Shown here piece after piece: positions 24,909 through 32,380 of a stretch of DNA of 40,984 nt. The translations under genes were made by a program, and so were the position numbers. This DNA is from DATNPH01 sp036703315. GTDB lineage: Bacteria; Cyanobacteriota; Cyanobacteriia; Cyanobacteriales; Coleofasciculaceae. Location of the stretch: the NCBI GenBank assembly GCA_036703315.1, contig DATNPH010000161.1, positions 1-40,984 of the forward strand, in the 5' to 3' direction. Within the stretch, counting starts at the first letter, position 1, and each line of letters begins with the position of its first letter. The notes below the pieces were generated by a model that did not search any database, was not told the DNA's origin, and was given only the letters and a program-made list of their open reading frames with translations.

Positions 24909-24938
24909 TGATTAAGAAAGGTTTACGATAAATTTAAA
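24909..24938 (-). promoter_or_regulatory. Pho-box-like array upstream of the PhnD-like gene
   Basis: On the minus strand the 8-mers TTTAAATT, CGTAAACC and CTTAATCA follow each other at an 11-bp period (plus-strand starts 24931, 24920, 24909). CTTAATCA fits PyTTAAPyPy(T/A) fully; the others have one or two mismatches. A TATATT or TATTAT -10-like box follows after about 20 bases, and the ATG is 53 bases from the array. This is the usual layout for a PhoB-type activated promoter. Confidence 0.6.
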
Positions 24939-25175
24939 AATTACTTATAGGAGAGTTTTGTAAGCGTCAAACTACTGTGCACGATAGTCTGCATAACATC
25001 ACACAGTATCTAAACTTGAAAACCTGGGTATCCTAGTACTGCTACGCGAAAGTCAAAAGTCAAAACCACTAATTTCTGGACTTTTGAGCTTGTTGCAGAT
25101 GGTAGGCTCATTTGAGCCGTGATGTACTAGCTAAATGAAAAAGGTTAGGCTTAGCCAAGCTAGCTGTGATTGACG
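24939..25175. other. Divergent spacer before the SLH-GHL10 gene
   Basis: It contains an AAAAGTCAAAAGTCAAAA short repeat near 25050 and a small palindrome GGCTCA-TT-TGAGCC near 25106-25119 that could be an operator or hairpin of the plus-strand gene. An in-frame TGA directly before the TTG at 25170 excludes any N-terminal extension of that gene. No further gene was seen. Confidence 0.45.
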
Positions 25176-27188
25176 ATGGTATCTGCCTCTACTCCCTTCT
25201 CTGATATTCAAAATCATTGGGCACGCTTATTCATTGAAGCTTTAGCCCAGCGTAGCATTGTCACTGGGTTCCCTAATCGGACGTTTCGCCCCAACTATTC
25301 AATGACCCGTGCTGAGTTTGCTGCCATCATTAGCAAAGCATTTTCGAGACCGTTGAAACGGCAGTATCCGGGGTTTGTTGATGTCCCTTCTACCCACTGG
25401 GCAGCACCTTTTATTCAAAAAGCTTACGAAACGGGGTTCATTAGTGGGTTTCCGGATAATCGCTTCCGTCCGGACGACAGAATCACAAGGACGCAAGTTT
25501 TACTGTCTCTGGGTAATGGCTTGGAGATTGCCTCGAAGGTAAAACCTGACCTTGTTACAGCACTCCCGCTACTTTATCAAGATGCGGCTGAAATTCCTGG
25601 TTATGCAAGAGAGGCGGTAGCGGTAGCTACTCGTGCTGGATTGGTGGTTAACTACCCTGATCTAAAAATCCTTAACCCCAATTTAGCGGCAACCCGTGCC
25701 GATGTTGTGGTGTCTATCTATCAAGCGTTGGTGTATCTGGAGGCAGTTACTCCAATTCAATCGGACTACATCGTCGTTCCCCCAAAACCAGGAACGATGC
25801 CACCAATAGTTAGCGTAAATCATCGTCGAGAGTTTCGTGGAGTGTGGGTGGCAACGGTATGGAACGGTGATTGGCCTTCAAAACCCGGACTGTCAGTTGA
25901 ACAACAACAAGCTGAACTAATTGGCATACTCAATCGAATACAAGCGCTGAACTTTAATGCCCTCGTCTTCCAGGTACGACCAGAAGGAGATGCCTTGTAT
26001 GCATCAAAATTTGAGCCTTGGAGCTATTGGCTTACAGGAACTCAGGGTAAGGCACCAGAACCATTTTATGACCCTCTGGAGTTTGCGATCGCCGAATGCC
26101 ACAAGCGTAATATTGAACTTCATGCTTGGTTCAATCCCTATCGCGCTAGGACTTCCACAAAGATATCCCCTGTGCGTCCTCACATGGCTATCACCAATCC
26201 AGAATATGTTTACAAATGGGGAAATCAGCTATGGATGGATCCAGGTGCAAAAGCCGTTCAGGATAGAGCTTACAACGTAATAATCGATGTCGTGCGTCGC
26301 TATGACCTGGATGGCATTCACCTGGATGACTATTTTTATCCCTATCCCATCGAAGGGAAGTCTTTCCCTGACGACAGAACCTACTCAGCTTATAAGACGG
26401 CGGGAGGTAAACTCAGCTTAGGCGACTGGCGACGGGATAATGTCAATCAAATGGTTCAGCGTCTATCAGCAGGAATTAAGGCGACAAAGTCCTACGTCAA
26501 GTTTGGCATTAGTCCATTTGGAATTTACCGCCCAGGACAACCGCCTCAGATTCAGGGACTGGATGCCTACGACTTACTTTATGCTGACGCCAAGAAATGG
26601 CTAGAGGAAGGCTGGGTTGATTATTTAGCGCCACAACTCTACTGGAAGATTGAGCAAACGGCACAGAGTTATCCCGTCTTGCTGAATTGGTGGACAGATA
26701 TTAACTCCAAAAGGCGACACATTTATGCCGGAAACAATCTAGGGCAGCTGGACGGAAAAAGTTGGAAGCTTGAGGAGATTAACAAGCAAGTTGAGATTAG
26801 TCGGAAGCTGATTAGTAAGTTGTCACTGGGAAATATCTTCTTCAGTATGAGCGCTTTCACTGAAAATCGTCAGGACATCTATAACACCTTCAAGTCCTCG
26901 GTTTATGACCAACTCGCACTGGTGCCTATCATGCCGTGGCAGGATACGGTACCACCAGCGCCTCCAAATGGAGTAGAACTGAAAGACCGCAAGCTCAGTT
27001 GGCAGGTGGCTGATAATAAAGATATTCGTTCCTGGACATTATATAAACAGAATGCTGCTAACTGGACGATTGAGCAAGTTTTGCCTGGGACGACAAGAGT
27101 TGCTACTCTCGCTCCGGGAACTTATGCTTTATGTGCAGTGGATAGGTTAGCGAATGAAAGTGCGGGAGTAGTTATCTCAGTAAGTTGA
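25176..27188 (+). CDS. SLH-domain protein with GHL10-type (DUF187) glycosyl hydrolase-like domain
   Basis: The roughly 670-aa protein starts with three S-layer homology repeats: FSDIQNHWA to about residue 55, YPGFVDVPSTHWAAPFI to about 118, and YQDAAEIPGYAREAV to about 190. A TIM-barrel of the GHL10/DUF187 family follows at about 215-590, with REFRGVWVATVWNGDWPS, QVRPEGDALYAS, ELHAWFNPYRAR, the acidic YDLDGIHLDDYFYPYP and YLAPQLYWKIE. A C-terminal Fn3-like domain follows. The family is predicted to cleave polysaccharide or wall glycans. No signal peptide is visible, and a stop just upstream of TTG25170 rules out a longer form, so export, which SLH domains imply, is unexplained. The ATG at 25176 is preferred. 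Confidence 0.88.
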   Translation: MVSASTPFSDIQNHWARLFIEALAQRSIVTGFPNRTFRPNYSMTRAEFAAIISKAFSRPLKRQYPGFVDVPSTHWAAPFIQKAYETGFISGFPDNRFRPDDRITRTQVLLSLGNGLEIASKVKPDLVTALPLLYQDAAEIPGYAREAVAVATRAGLVVNYPDLKILNPNLAATRADVVVSIYQALVYLEAVTPIQSDYIVVPPKPGTMPPIVSVNHRREFRGVWVATVWNGDWPSKPGLSVEQQQAELIGILNRIQALNFNALVFQVRPEGDALYASKFEPWSYWLTGTQGKAPEPFYDPLEFAIAECHKRNIELHAWFNPYRARTSTKISPVRPHMAITNPEYVYKWGNQLWMDPGAKAVQDRAYNVIIDVVRRYDLDGIHLDDYFYPYPIEGKSFPDDRTYSAYKTAGGKLSLGDWRRDNVNQMVQRLSAGIKATKSYVKFGISPFGIYRPGQPPQIQGLDAYDLLYADAKKWLEEGWVDYLAPQLYWKIEQTAQSYPVLLNWWTDINSKRRHIYAGNNLGQLDGKSWKLEEINKQVEISRKLISKLSLGNIFFSMSAFTENRQDIYNTFKSSVYDQLALVPIMPWQDTVPPAPPNGVELKDRKLSWQVADNKDIRSWTLYKQNAANWTIEQVLPGTTRVATLAPGTYALCAVDRLANESAGVVISVS

Positions 27189-27215
27189 GGCAAGTCAACC
27201 GATTTTAGATTTTGG

Positions 27216-27305
27216 ATGATTGTCAAACTTATCGTTGTTTCGCTGATTGTGGCACTCATTGCTTTACTTAAACTCAAAGACCACTGGTTTTGGGAAAGGA
27301 AATAG
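27216..27305 (+). CDS. Possible 29-aa single-span membrane microprotein
   Basis: An ATG frame encodes MIVKLIVVSLIVALIALLK followed by LKDHWFWERK and a TAG. It has one long hydrophobic helix and a charged, aromatic tail, the usual look of a bacterial membrane microprotein. It is 27 bases after the GHL10 gene. There is no strong Shine-Dalgarno (GATTTTGG upstream). No family is recognised. Confidence 0.4.
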   Translation: MIVKLIVVSLIVALIALLKLKDHWFWERK

Positions 27306-27555
27306 TAAGACTCAACAACCACAGTTACTCTTGAAGATGTGACTTTTGATACGCTCGTGTTGCACACAAGAGGGTACTTTGGCTCGGCAGCAAAAACAAT
27401 GTGTAAGTCCTAGGCTGCACGGCTTTGTCAGTAACCATCTGTGACATCAATGCAAGAAAGTACCTGCGCGGGTACTGTTAAGACATTTAAGACTTTGTCA
27501 CCATACTAATGAAATGTAAAACCGTCAATAAAACATCAAGATTCTGAGAACCACA
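27306..27555. other. Spacer before the protease gene
   Basis: No gene was found. A small inverted repeat AGTACC-TGCGCG-GGTACT lies near 27465-27480 and could be an operator or hairpin in the leader. The protease ATG at 27556 is preceded by GAGAACCACA, with no obvious ribosome site. Confidence 0.35.
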
Positions 27556-28539
27556 ATGACAGATATAAATAAGCTAAATAGCTACAGTGTAGAGGAATTA
27601 TTGCAGGAGCTGAAAATTCGAGAGGCTCAAACTGAAGCAACTGAAGCAATTGCCAGTCGCGAGCCTAGCGAAGCCCTTCAAAGTTTTGATTCTGCCGCGA
27701 TCGCTAAATTTCTGAAAGAGCAACAAACGGTAATCTATGGGCAGGATAACCGAAAAGACTGGTTTGAGTTAAGTGATGAGCAAAAAAATGAAGCTGAGTG
27801 TGTTGTTGGTTTGTTTTTTGATACCAGCATCGTAGACAACGAAGATGGAACGTCAACCATCAAAACTCGCAACTTTGGCACAGCCTACAAACTGTGTGCG
27901 AACGAACCATTTCGAGACCAGCCAATTAGTGCCTTTTGTTCAGGAGTTTTAGTTGCCTCGGATGTTATCGCTACGGCAGGACATTGCGTTAAAGCCAATG
28001 ATATAGAGAAAGTACGCTTTGTCTTTGGATTTCGTATGACAGATGCGACGACAGCCCAAACAGTCGTAGATAATAATGATATTTATAGTGGCGTGAGTAT
28101 TATCGATCGCAAGCAAGTTGGAAATGGCCCGGATTGGGCACTGGTTAAACTAGATCGACCTGTAACCAATCATCCCATTGCTACTATCAGAAGTGCTGGA
28201 AAGATAGCAGATAATCAAGCCGTTCATGTGATTGGACACCCGTGTGGTTTGCCCTTGAAATATGCGACTGATGCAGAGGTTCGGAATAACAAGCCTCAAG
28301 CATTTTTCGTTGCTAACTTAGATACGTATGGCGGCAACTCCGGTTCACCAGTCTTCAATAGTGACACCTTTGAAGTTGAAGGGCTTTTGGTAAGAGGAGA
28401 CAATGATTTTGTTACTGTTAATGGCTGTAAGGTGTCTCTAGTCTGTCCAGACACTGGCTGTAGAGGAGAAGACTGTACCAGAACTACTGAGTTTTCTGCT
28501 CTATTAGAGGATAGTTTGAACAACGCCATAGATACCTGA
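27556..28539 (+). CDS. Trypsin-like (S1/V8-type) serine protease
   Basis: The 327-aa protein has the chymotrypsin-fold triad: His143 in VIATAGHCVKA, Asp193 in NGPDWALVKLDRP and Ser262 in TYGGNSGSPVFNS. An N-terminal 80-residue helical, charged region precedes the protease domain and may be a propeptide or binding segment. No signal peptide is visible, yet the protein is rich in Cys (KLCANE, AFCSG, GHC, GHPCGLP, and five in the final NGCKVSLVCPDTGCRGEDC). Such a pattern suggests disulfides, hence a non-cytosolic location. The next gene begins 5 bp later and encodes a small exported protein, so the two are likely one operon. Confidence 0.88.
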   Translation: MTDINKLNSYSVEELLQELKIREAQTEATEAIASREPSEALQSFDSAAIAKFLKEQQTVIYGQDNRKDWFELSDEQKNEAECVVGLFFDTSIVDNEDGTSTIKTRNFGTAYKLCANEPFRDQPISAFCSGVLVASDVIATAGHCVKANDIEKVRFVFGFRMTDATTAQTVVDNNDIYSGVSIIDRKQVGNGPDWALVKLDRPVTNHPIATIRSAGKIADNQAVHVIGHPCGLPLKYATDAEVRNNKPQAFFVANLDTYGGNSGSPVFNSDTFEVEGLLVRGDNDFVTVNGCKVSLVCPDTGCRGEDCTRTTEFSALLEDSLNNAIDT

Positions 28540-28544
28540 TCACA

Positions 28545-28877
28545 GTGGCAAAAATTATAGGAAGATTACTGATTATCTGCCTGGTTTTAGGCTTTTGTAC
28601 AACGTTAACAGCACAAGCTGTCTATCCTATGCCGAAAGACCGACCCATAGAAGCAATGCCGAAACCAGGCTTTAATCAAAAGGGCTGGAGCTATGACTAT
28701 ACCTGGACTGGCTCAGATTACTATCTAGAGCTGTGGACACCAGACGGTAAGCATTATAAATCTAGCGATCGCTTTGAAACGATGGCAGATGCTTATGAGT
28801 GGGTAAAGCAATTCATTGCAGACAAAGTTCCCTTCAAGACTTTGCCCGAAGGGATTGAATCGATGAACGATAACTGA
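28545..28877 (+). CDS. Small secreted hypothetical protein, cotranscribed with the protease
   Basis: The 110-aa product has a clear signal peptide (IIGRLLIICLVLGF, cleavage after TAQA). The mature part reads PMPKDRPIEAMPKPGFNQ, GWSYDYTWTGSDYYLELW and RFETMADAYEWVKQF. It is compact, aromatic and has no recognised family. The start is a GTG 5 bp after the protease stop, without a strong ribosome site, so translational coupling is likely. A partner, inhibitor or substrate role for the protease is possible but unsupported by known similarity. Confidence 0.7.
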   Translation: MAKIIGRLLIICLVLGFCTTLTAQAVYPMPKDRPIEAMPKPGFNQKGWSYDYTWTGSDYYLELWTPDGKHYKSSDRFETMADAYEWVKQFIADKVPFKTLPEGIESMNDN

Positions 28878-28918
28878 ATACTCCGATCTTCCAACAAGTT
28901 CCTGTTACCCCACCCCAG

Positions 28919-28941
28919 CCCTCCCCTTAGCAAGGGGAGGG
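28919..28941 (+). terminator. Strong hairpin after the protease operon
   Basis: CCCTCCCCTT pairs perfectly with AAGGGGAGGG around an AGC loop, 42 bases after the stop. There is no clear U-tract (GAGCTAATTT follows), so it may be a transcript-stabilising or terminator hairpin, or part of a dispersed C-rich repeat. Confidence 0.5.
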
Positions 28942-29000
28942 AGCTAATTTCCTCTTGCTCAGGGATGCTGACAATGCTCGCGACAAATAATTTTATTGTT

Positions 29001-29080
29001 CCCCCCTTGACCCCCCTAACCCCCCTTATCAAGGGGGGAATATAAGGAAGAACTTTTTTATTCTTGGGGGTTAGGGGGGT
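29001..29080. repeat. C-rich/G-rich inverted repeat element
   Basis: ACCCCCCTAACCCCC at 29010-29024 is perfectly inverted at 29066-29080 (GGGGGTTAGGGGGGT). Between them, CCCCTT and AAGGGG form a second small stem. The 80-bp unit has no coding capacity and looks like a dispersed cyanobacterial palindromic element between convergent genes. Confidence 0.75.
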
Positions 29081-29143
29081 GTATTTGTAGCAGTGTTAAA
29101 TGAAATTGATATAAGTCCTGAGATTTCTAGACGGTTTTGACAG

Positions 29144-30565
29144 CTAGACTATTTTTTTAATATCTCCATAGGCGCGGTAGAAGCCGCCTCTTGCAGACTG
29201 GCGCACTTCTTGGACAAGATAGCGATCGCCTTCTGTGCGAATATCTTTGGGAAACTGTACATTCCAGCTAGGGTCGTATCCCGGCGAGACAACGCGAACT
29301 CTCAGTTTACCGCCCTCCCGGAAGCACTCAACAATCACCCCTTGGCTAGTGTCTGAGGTCGTTTCAACAGTAGCGGAGGGTGCGGCTCCTTCTCCTTTCG
29401 GTGCTTTAATAATAGTTGCTTGGGGAACTGTACCCGATTGGGCGGCGTTGATGGCGGCTTCGCTAGCATCGATACAGGCTAGAGAGCCATCAGTCGTCAC
29501 AATATAGATACGATTGTCCCAGAACTGCATCGACAAAGCCGAACCGCAGCCAGTGCCAAGCTTCCACAGACGTTCTCCGGCTTGATTAAAGCAATAAATC
29601 GAGGAACTATCATCACCCGCGAAGACATATTTGCCATTAAGAGCCGTGGCACACGAGTAAACTGAGGCATCACACGAATAGACTGCACCTGCCTCTCCCG
29701 TTTTGCTAAAGCAATAAACCTTTCTGTCGCTAGTGCCTGCATAGACAGCCGAGGCTTCCTGCCAGCCGAATAGCACACCGCCCTTAGTCTTTTGGTGCCA
29801 GAGCATCCGACCTTCTTTGGCATCATACATCGTCACACCAGCGCTATGACCGTGATAGACACCCGCCTCGTCGCAACGTACCATCCAGCCACTTTGACCT
29901 TGACTCAGACGAGTCCACTGGGATTCATCATCATGGTCGATAGTCGTCACACCACCATTAGCGTCAGACACTCCTAAAACACCATCTTTGATATCTAGCC
30001 AAAAGATATCGACATTCTCATCAATGGTGTAGGCGAGTCGTGGTAACTTGCCAGTGAGGTCGTAAACGTTACCATCATCGCACCCAGCGTAAATCCAGAC
30101 ATCATCGGCAACCAGACATTTGACGCCATCGGGGAGTTTGAACTGATTGAGAACTTGACCATTATGGTCGAGAGCAAAGATTTTACCGACTTGGTTGCCA
30201 ACCCAGCACCGTTGGGCGTCAATGAAGATGCCAAAGGCGGATGAACCAGAGGCAAATTTCCAGAGGATTGGGGCTTGTTTGGCAGTCGAGGCGGTACTGG
30301 TGACTTGGCGGTGTGTTACGGGGCGCTTCTGGCGCACGCCCATGACGGCTTGTTCGTAACCTTTTTTCAGCTTTTCGTTAATCTTCTTGGTAGCGTCTGC
30401 TTTAGCTTTCTCAGGCGTGGGGTGGGTTTTGGTCTGAGTTTGTCCTGAGTCACCGATGCGACCGTAGCGAATGGTTACTTGCGTATCATTGATGGTGACT
30501 TCATAGAATTTATGGGAGCTGCCATCTGTTTGTGAAAGCTCTAAATAGGTCTTGTCTTCAGCCAT
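29144..30565 (-). CDS. WGR-domain protein with PQQ-like beta-propeller
   Basis: The 473-aa protein begins with a WGR domain at about 5-80 (KFYEVTINDTQVTIRYGRIG). WGR domains bind nucleic acid or protein partners and occur in PARPs and bacterial conflict genes. A propeller of PQQ-like repeats follows at about 98-385, with units such as VGNQVGKIFALDHNGQVL, AGCDDGNVYDLTGKL, AGTSDRKVYCFSKTGEA and AGDDSSSIYCFNQAGERLW. A C-terminal beta-rich domain from about 405 (VIVECFREGGKLRVRVVSPG) ends with GGFYRAYGDIKKIV. There is no signal peptide. GAGGGAG lies 8 bases before the ATG. It is the last of three minus-strand genes after the ATPase and TPR genes (133 bp from the latter). The role is unknown. Confidence 0.85.
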   Translation of the reverse strand: MAEDKTYLELSQTDGSSHKFYEVTINDTQVTIRYGRIGDSGQTQTKTHPTPEKAKADATKKINEKLKKGYEQAVMGVRQKRPVTHRQVTSTASTAKQAPILWKFASGSSAFGIFIDAQRCWVGNQVGKIFALDHNGQVLNQFKLPDGVKCLVADDVWIYAGCDDGNVYDLTGKLPRLAYTIDENVDIFWLDIKDGVLGVSDANGGVTTIDHDDESQWTRLSQGQSGWMVRCDEAGVYHGHSAGVTMYDAKEGRMLWHQKTKGGVLFGWQEASAVYAGTSDRKVYCFSKTGEAGAVYSCDASVYSCATALNGKYVFAGDDSSSIYCFNQAGERLWKLGTGCGSALSMQFWDNRIYIVTTDGSLACIDASEAAINAAQSGTVPQATIIKAPKGEGAAPSATVETTSDTSQGVIVECFREGGKLRVRVVSPGYDPSWNVQFPKDIRTEGDRYLVQEVRQSARGGFYRAYGDIKKIV

Positions 30566-30698
30566 TACGCTACTCCCTCACTCGTTGCTTACGGTTCGTC
30601 TATTCCTAGCAACGGTTTTAGCAAATTGAGTTCTTCAATGGGAAGTTCTTTACAGCTATTAAAGTTGACAGAGCGATCGCTTTACTCGGTAGCGGCTT

Positions 30699-32156
30699 TT
30701 AAACCAACGCTTGAAATCGCTCATCTTCTCGAATGCTGTCAAAATCTGAGTCAGTTTTTGCCATCTCTCTACATTCATCAGGACTTAGATTAATTGCCTG
30801 TTGCAAGTTCTCAATTGCCTGCTCAACATTCCCTTGTAAAGCATAACAACAAGCTTTGTTATACCATGCTTGGTGGTAGTTAGGTTTAAATTTTAAGACT
30901 TCGTTGCAGGAGGCGATCGCCTCTTCTAATCGTCCTAAATTAAACAGCGCATTGCCCCGCTTGTTCCAGGCTTTGTGATAGTCAGGTTTAAATTTCAAGG
31001 CTTGGTCGTAAGAGAATACCGCTTCTTCTAGCCGTCCTAAATTAAACAGCGCATTGCCCCGTTTGTACCAGGCTTTGTGGTCGTCAGGTTTAATTTTTAA
31101 GGCTTGGTCGTAGGAGGATATCGCTTCTTCTATTCGTCCTAAATTTACCAGCGCATTGCCCCGGTTGTACCAGGCTTCGTGTTTGTCAGGTTTAATTTTT
31201 AAGGCTTGGTCGTAGGAGGATATCGCTTCTTCTATTCGTCCTAAATTCCTCAGCGCAATGCCCCGGTTGTACCGGGCTTCGTGGTCGTCAGGTTTAATTT
31301 TTAAGGCTTGGTCGTAGGAGGATATCGCTTCTTCTAGCCGTCCTAAATTAAACAGCGCATAGCCCCGGTTGTACCAGGCTTGGTGGTAGTCAGGTTTAAT
31401 TGTTAAGGCTTGGTCGTAGGAGGATATCGCAGCTTCATATTCTTTTGCAGCAACCAGTAAATTTCCTAGTTCAAATAGCAAGCTAGCTCTATAGCTGGGA
31501 GTCTGATAGTTGTCTTCGAGTAGTTCTTGAATGTCCAGAACTTTTTTAATCCGTTCTTCGGGAGTTAGCGTGAGGTATTCCTCATAGTTTCCTTCTAGAA
31601 GGATACGAGAAGATTCTTGCTCTAGAATTTCTGGTGTTGTGGGAAATTCAAACACGCTAGAGCGCCAGTCAAAGAAATCAGGGGCGCGATGGATGAAATA
31701 CTTCAGTGAGAATGGACGTAAGAGAAAAACAAAGCAAATTTTAAAGGTGTCTCTAAACCGCTCTCGATGTTGGTTCAAGTGATTGAGAATTCGCGGTACA
31801 CCTTTCCAACTGTAGAAGTCACGCTCCTTAGTGTCACCAAAGTTAACTTGTTCGTATTCGTAGAAAGAATGTTCTAGACCCTGGATAAATAAAATATTGA
31901 CTTGCTCTCGGTTCGGTAGCTGCTCAACAATCTGGTATAAATTCTCAATTGGCTTATCGAGGCACAAAACTTCAATAGTTTTCTCAGGCAAATCGTCTTT
32001 AGCCCTGGCAATCAACTGTTTGCCTTCCGCAGGCGTAGATTGGACGAATAGCAAGCGAAATCCATCTGTCCGCTCAAGCGTGCGGATAAACGTTTGATAG
32101 TCTTCTTCTGGATCGGCGGGTATATCCTCGTCCCACTCGCTTGAGTTTGAAGTCAT
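30699..32156 (-). CDS. TPR protein with degenerate ATPase-like N-terminal domain
   Basis: The 485-aa protein has two parts. Residues 30-180 resemble the AAA-like domain found with TPRs in many cyanobacterial proteins: LLFVQSTPAEGKQLIARA at the P-loop place (no GxxGK[ST]), VNILFIQGLE at the Walker B place (no acidic pair), and the telling FIHRAPDFFDWRSSVFEF. So it has the scaffold without visible catalytic residues. Residues 222-460 form seven TPRs (for example RGNALFNLGRLEEAI, SYDQALKIKPDDH). The middle repeats are near-identical in DNA (30873-31382). A short C-terminal segment DSDFDSIREDERFQAL follows. GGAG lies 7 bases before the ATG. It is placed between an intact ATPase gene and the WGR gene. 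Confidence 0.88.
   Translation of the reverse strand: MTSNSSEWDEDIPADPEEDYQTFIRTLERTDGFRLLFVQSTPAEGKQLIARAKDDLPEKTIEVLCLDKPIENLYQIVEQLPNREQVNILFIQGLEHSFYEYEQVNFGDTKERDFYSWKGVPRILNHLNQHRERFRDTFKICFVFLLRPFSLKYFIHRAPDFFDWRSSVFEFPTTPEILEQESSRILLEGNYEEYLTLTPEERIKKVLDIQELLEDNYQTPSYRASLLFELGNLLVAAKEYEAAISSYDQALTIKPDYHQAWYNRGYALFNLGRLEEAISSYDQALKIKPDDHEARYNRGIALRNLGRIEEAISSYDQALKIKPDKHEAWYNRGNALVNLGRIEEAISSYDQALKIKPDDHKAWYKRGNALFNLGRLEEAVFSYDQALKFKPDYHKAWNKRGNALFNLGRLEEAIASCNEVLKFKPNYHQAWYNKACCYALQGNVEQAIENLQQAINLSPDECREMAKTDSDFDSIREDERFQALV
30873..31382 (-). repeat. Five near-identical 102-bp TPR-coding repeats
   Basis: Units of 34 codons follow each other with very few base changes; shared strings include GGTCGTAGGAGGATATCGC and CGTCCTAAATT. 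Conservation at silent positions shows recent duplication or gene conversion rather than protein selection alone. Confidence 0.85.
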
Positions 32157-32199
32157 ATCAACTCCGGTTAGAACTCACAATTGCCCCCTTACCCGCCAT

Positions 32200-32331
32200 A
32201 CCCGCCAGGGAATTAATTCCCTGGCTAACAGCGAAAGTCCTCTAAAGAGGACTGAAATCCTTGGATAATGAGCTTTTAGTCCTCTTCAGAGGACTTGATC
32301 TATGAGCCAGGAACTTGAGTTCCTGGCGGGT
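32200..32331. repeat. Four-hairpin palindromic repeat, copy 1 (downstream of the ATPase gene)
   Basis: The 132-bp unit is bounded by a perfect 10-bp inverted repeat (ACCCGCCAGG / CCTGGCGGGT) and contains four hairpins: A 32204-32225 (GCCAGGGAATT and its mirror), B 32236-32253 (AGTCCTCT-AA-AGAGGACT), C 32278-32295 (AGTCCTCT-TC-AGAGGACT), D 32306-32327 (GCCAGGAACT-TG-AGTTCCTGGC). It lies between the ATPase stop and the TPR gene start. Confidence 0.88.
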
Positions 32332-32380
32332 GAGGGTGGAGAAGGTATCCTATTTTAAGCGCAACAACTCAATATCATGG

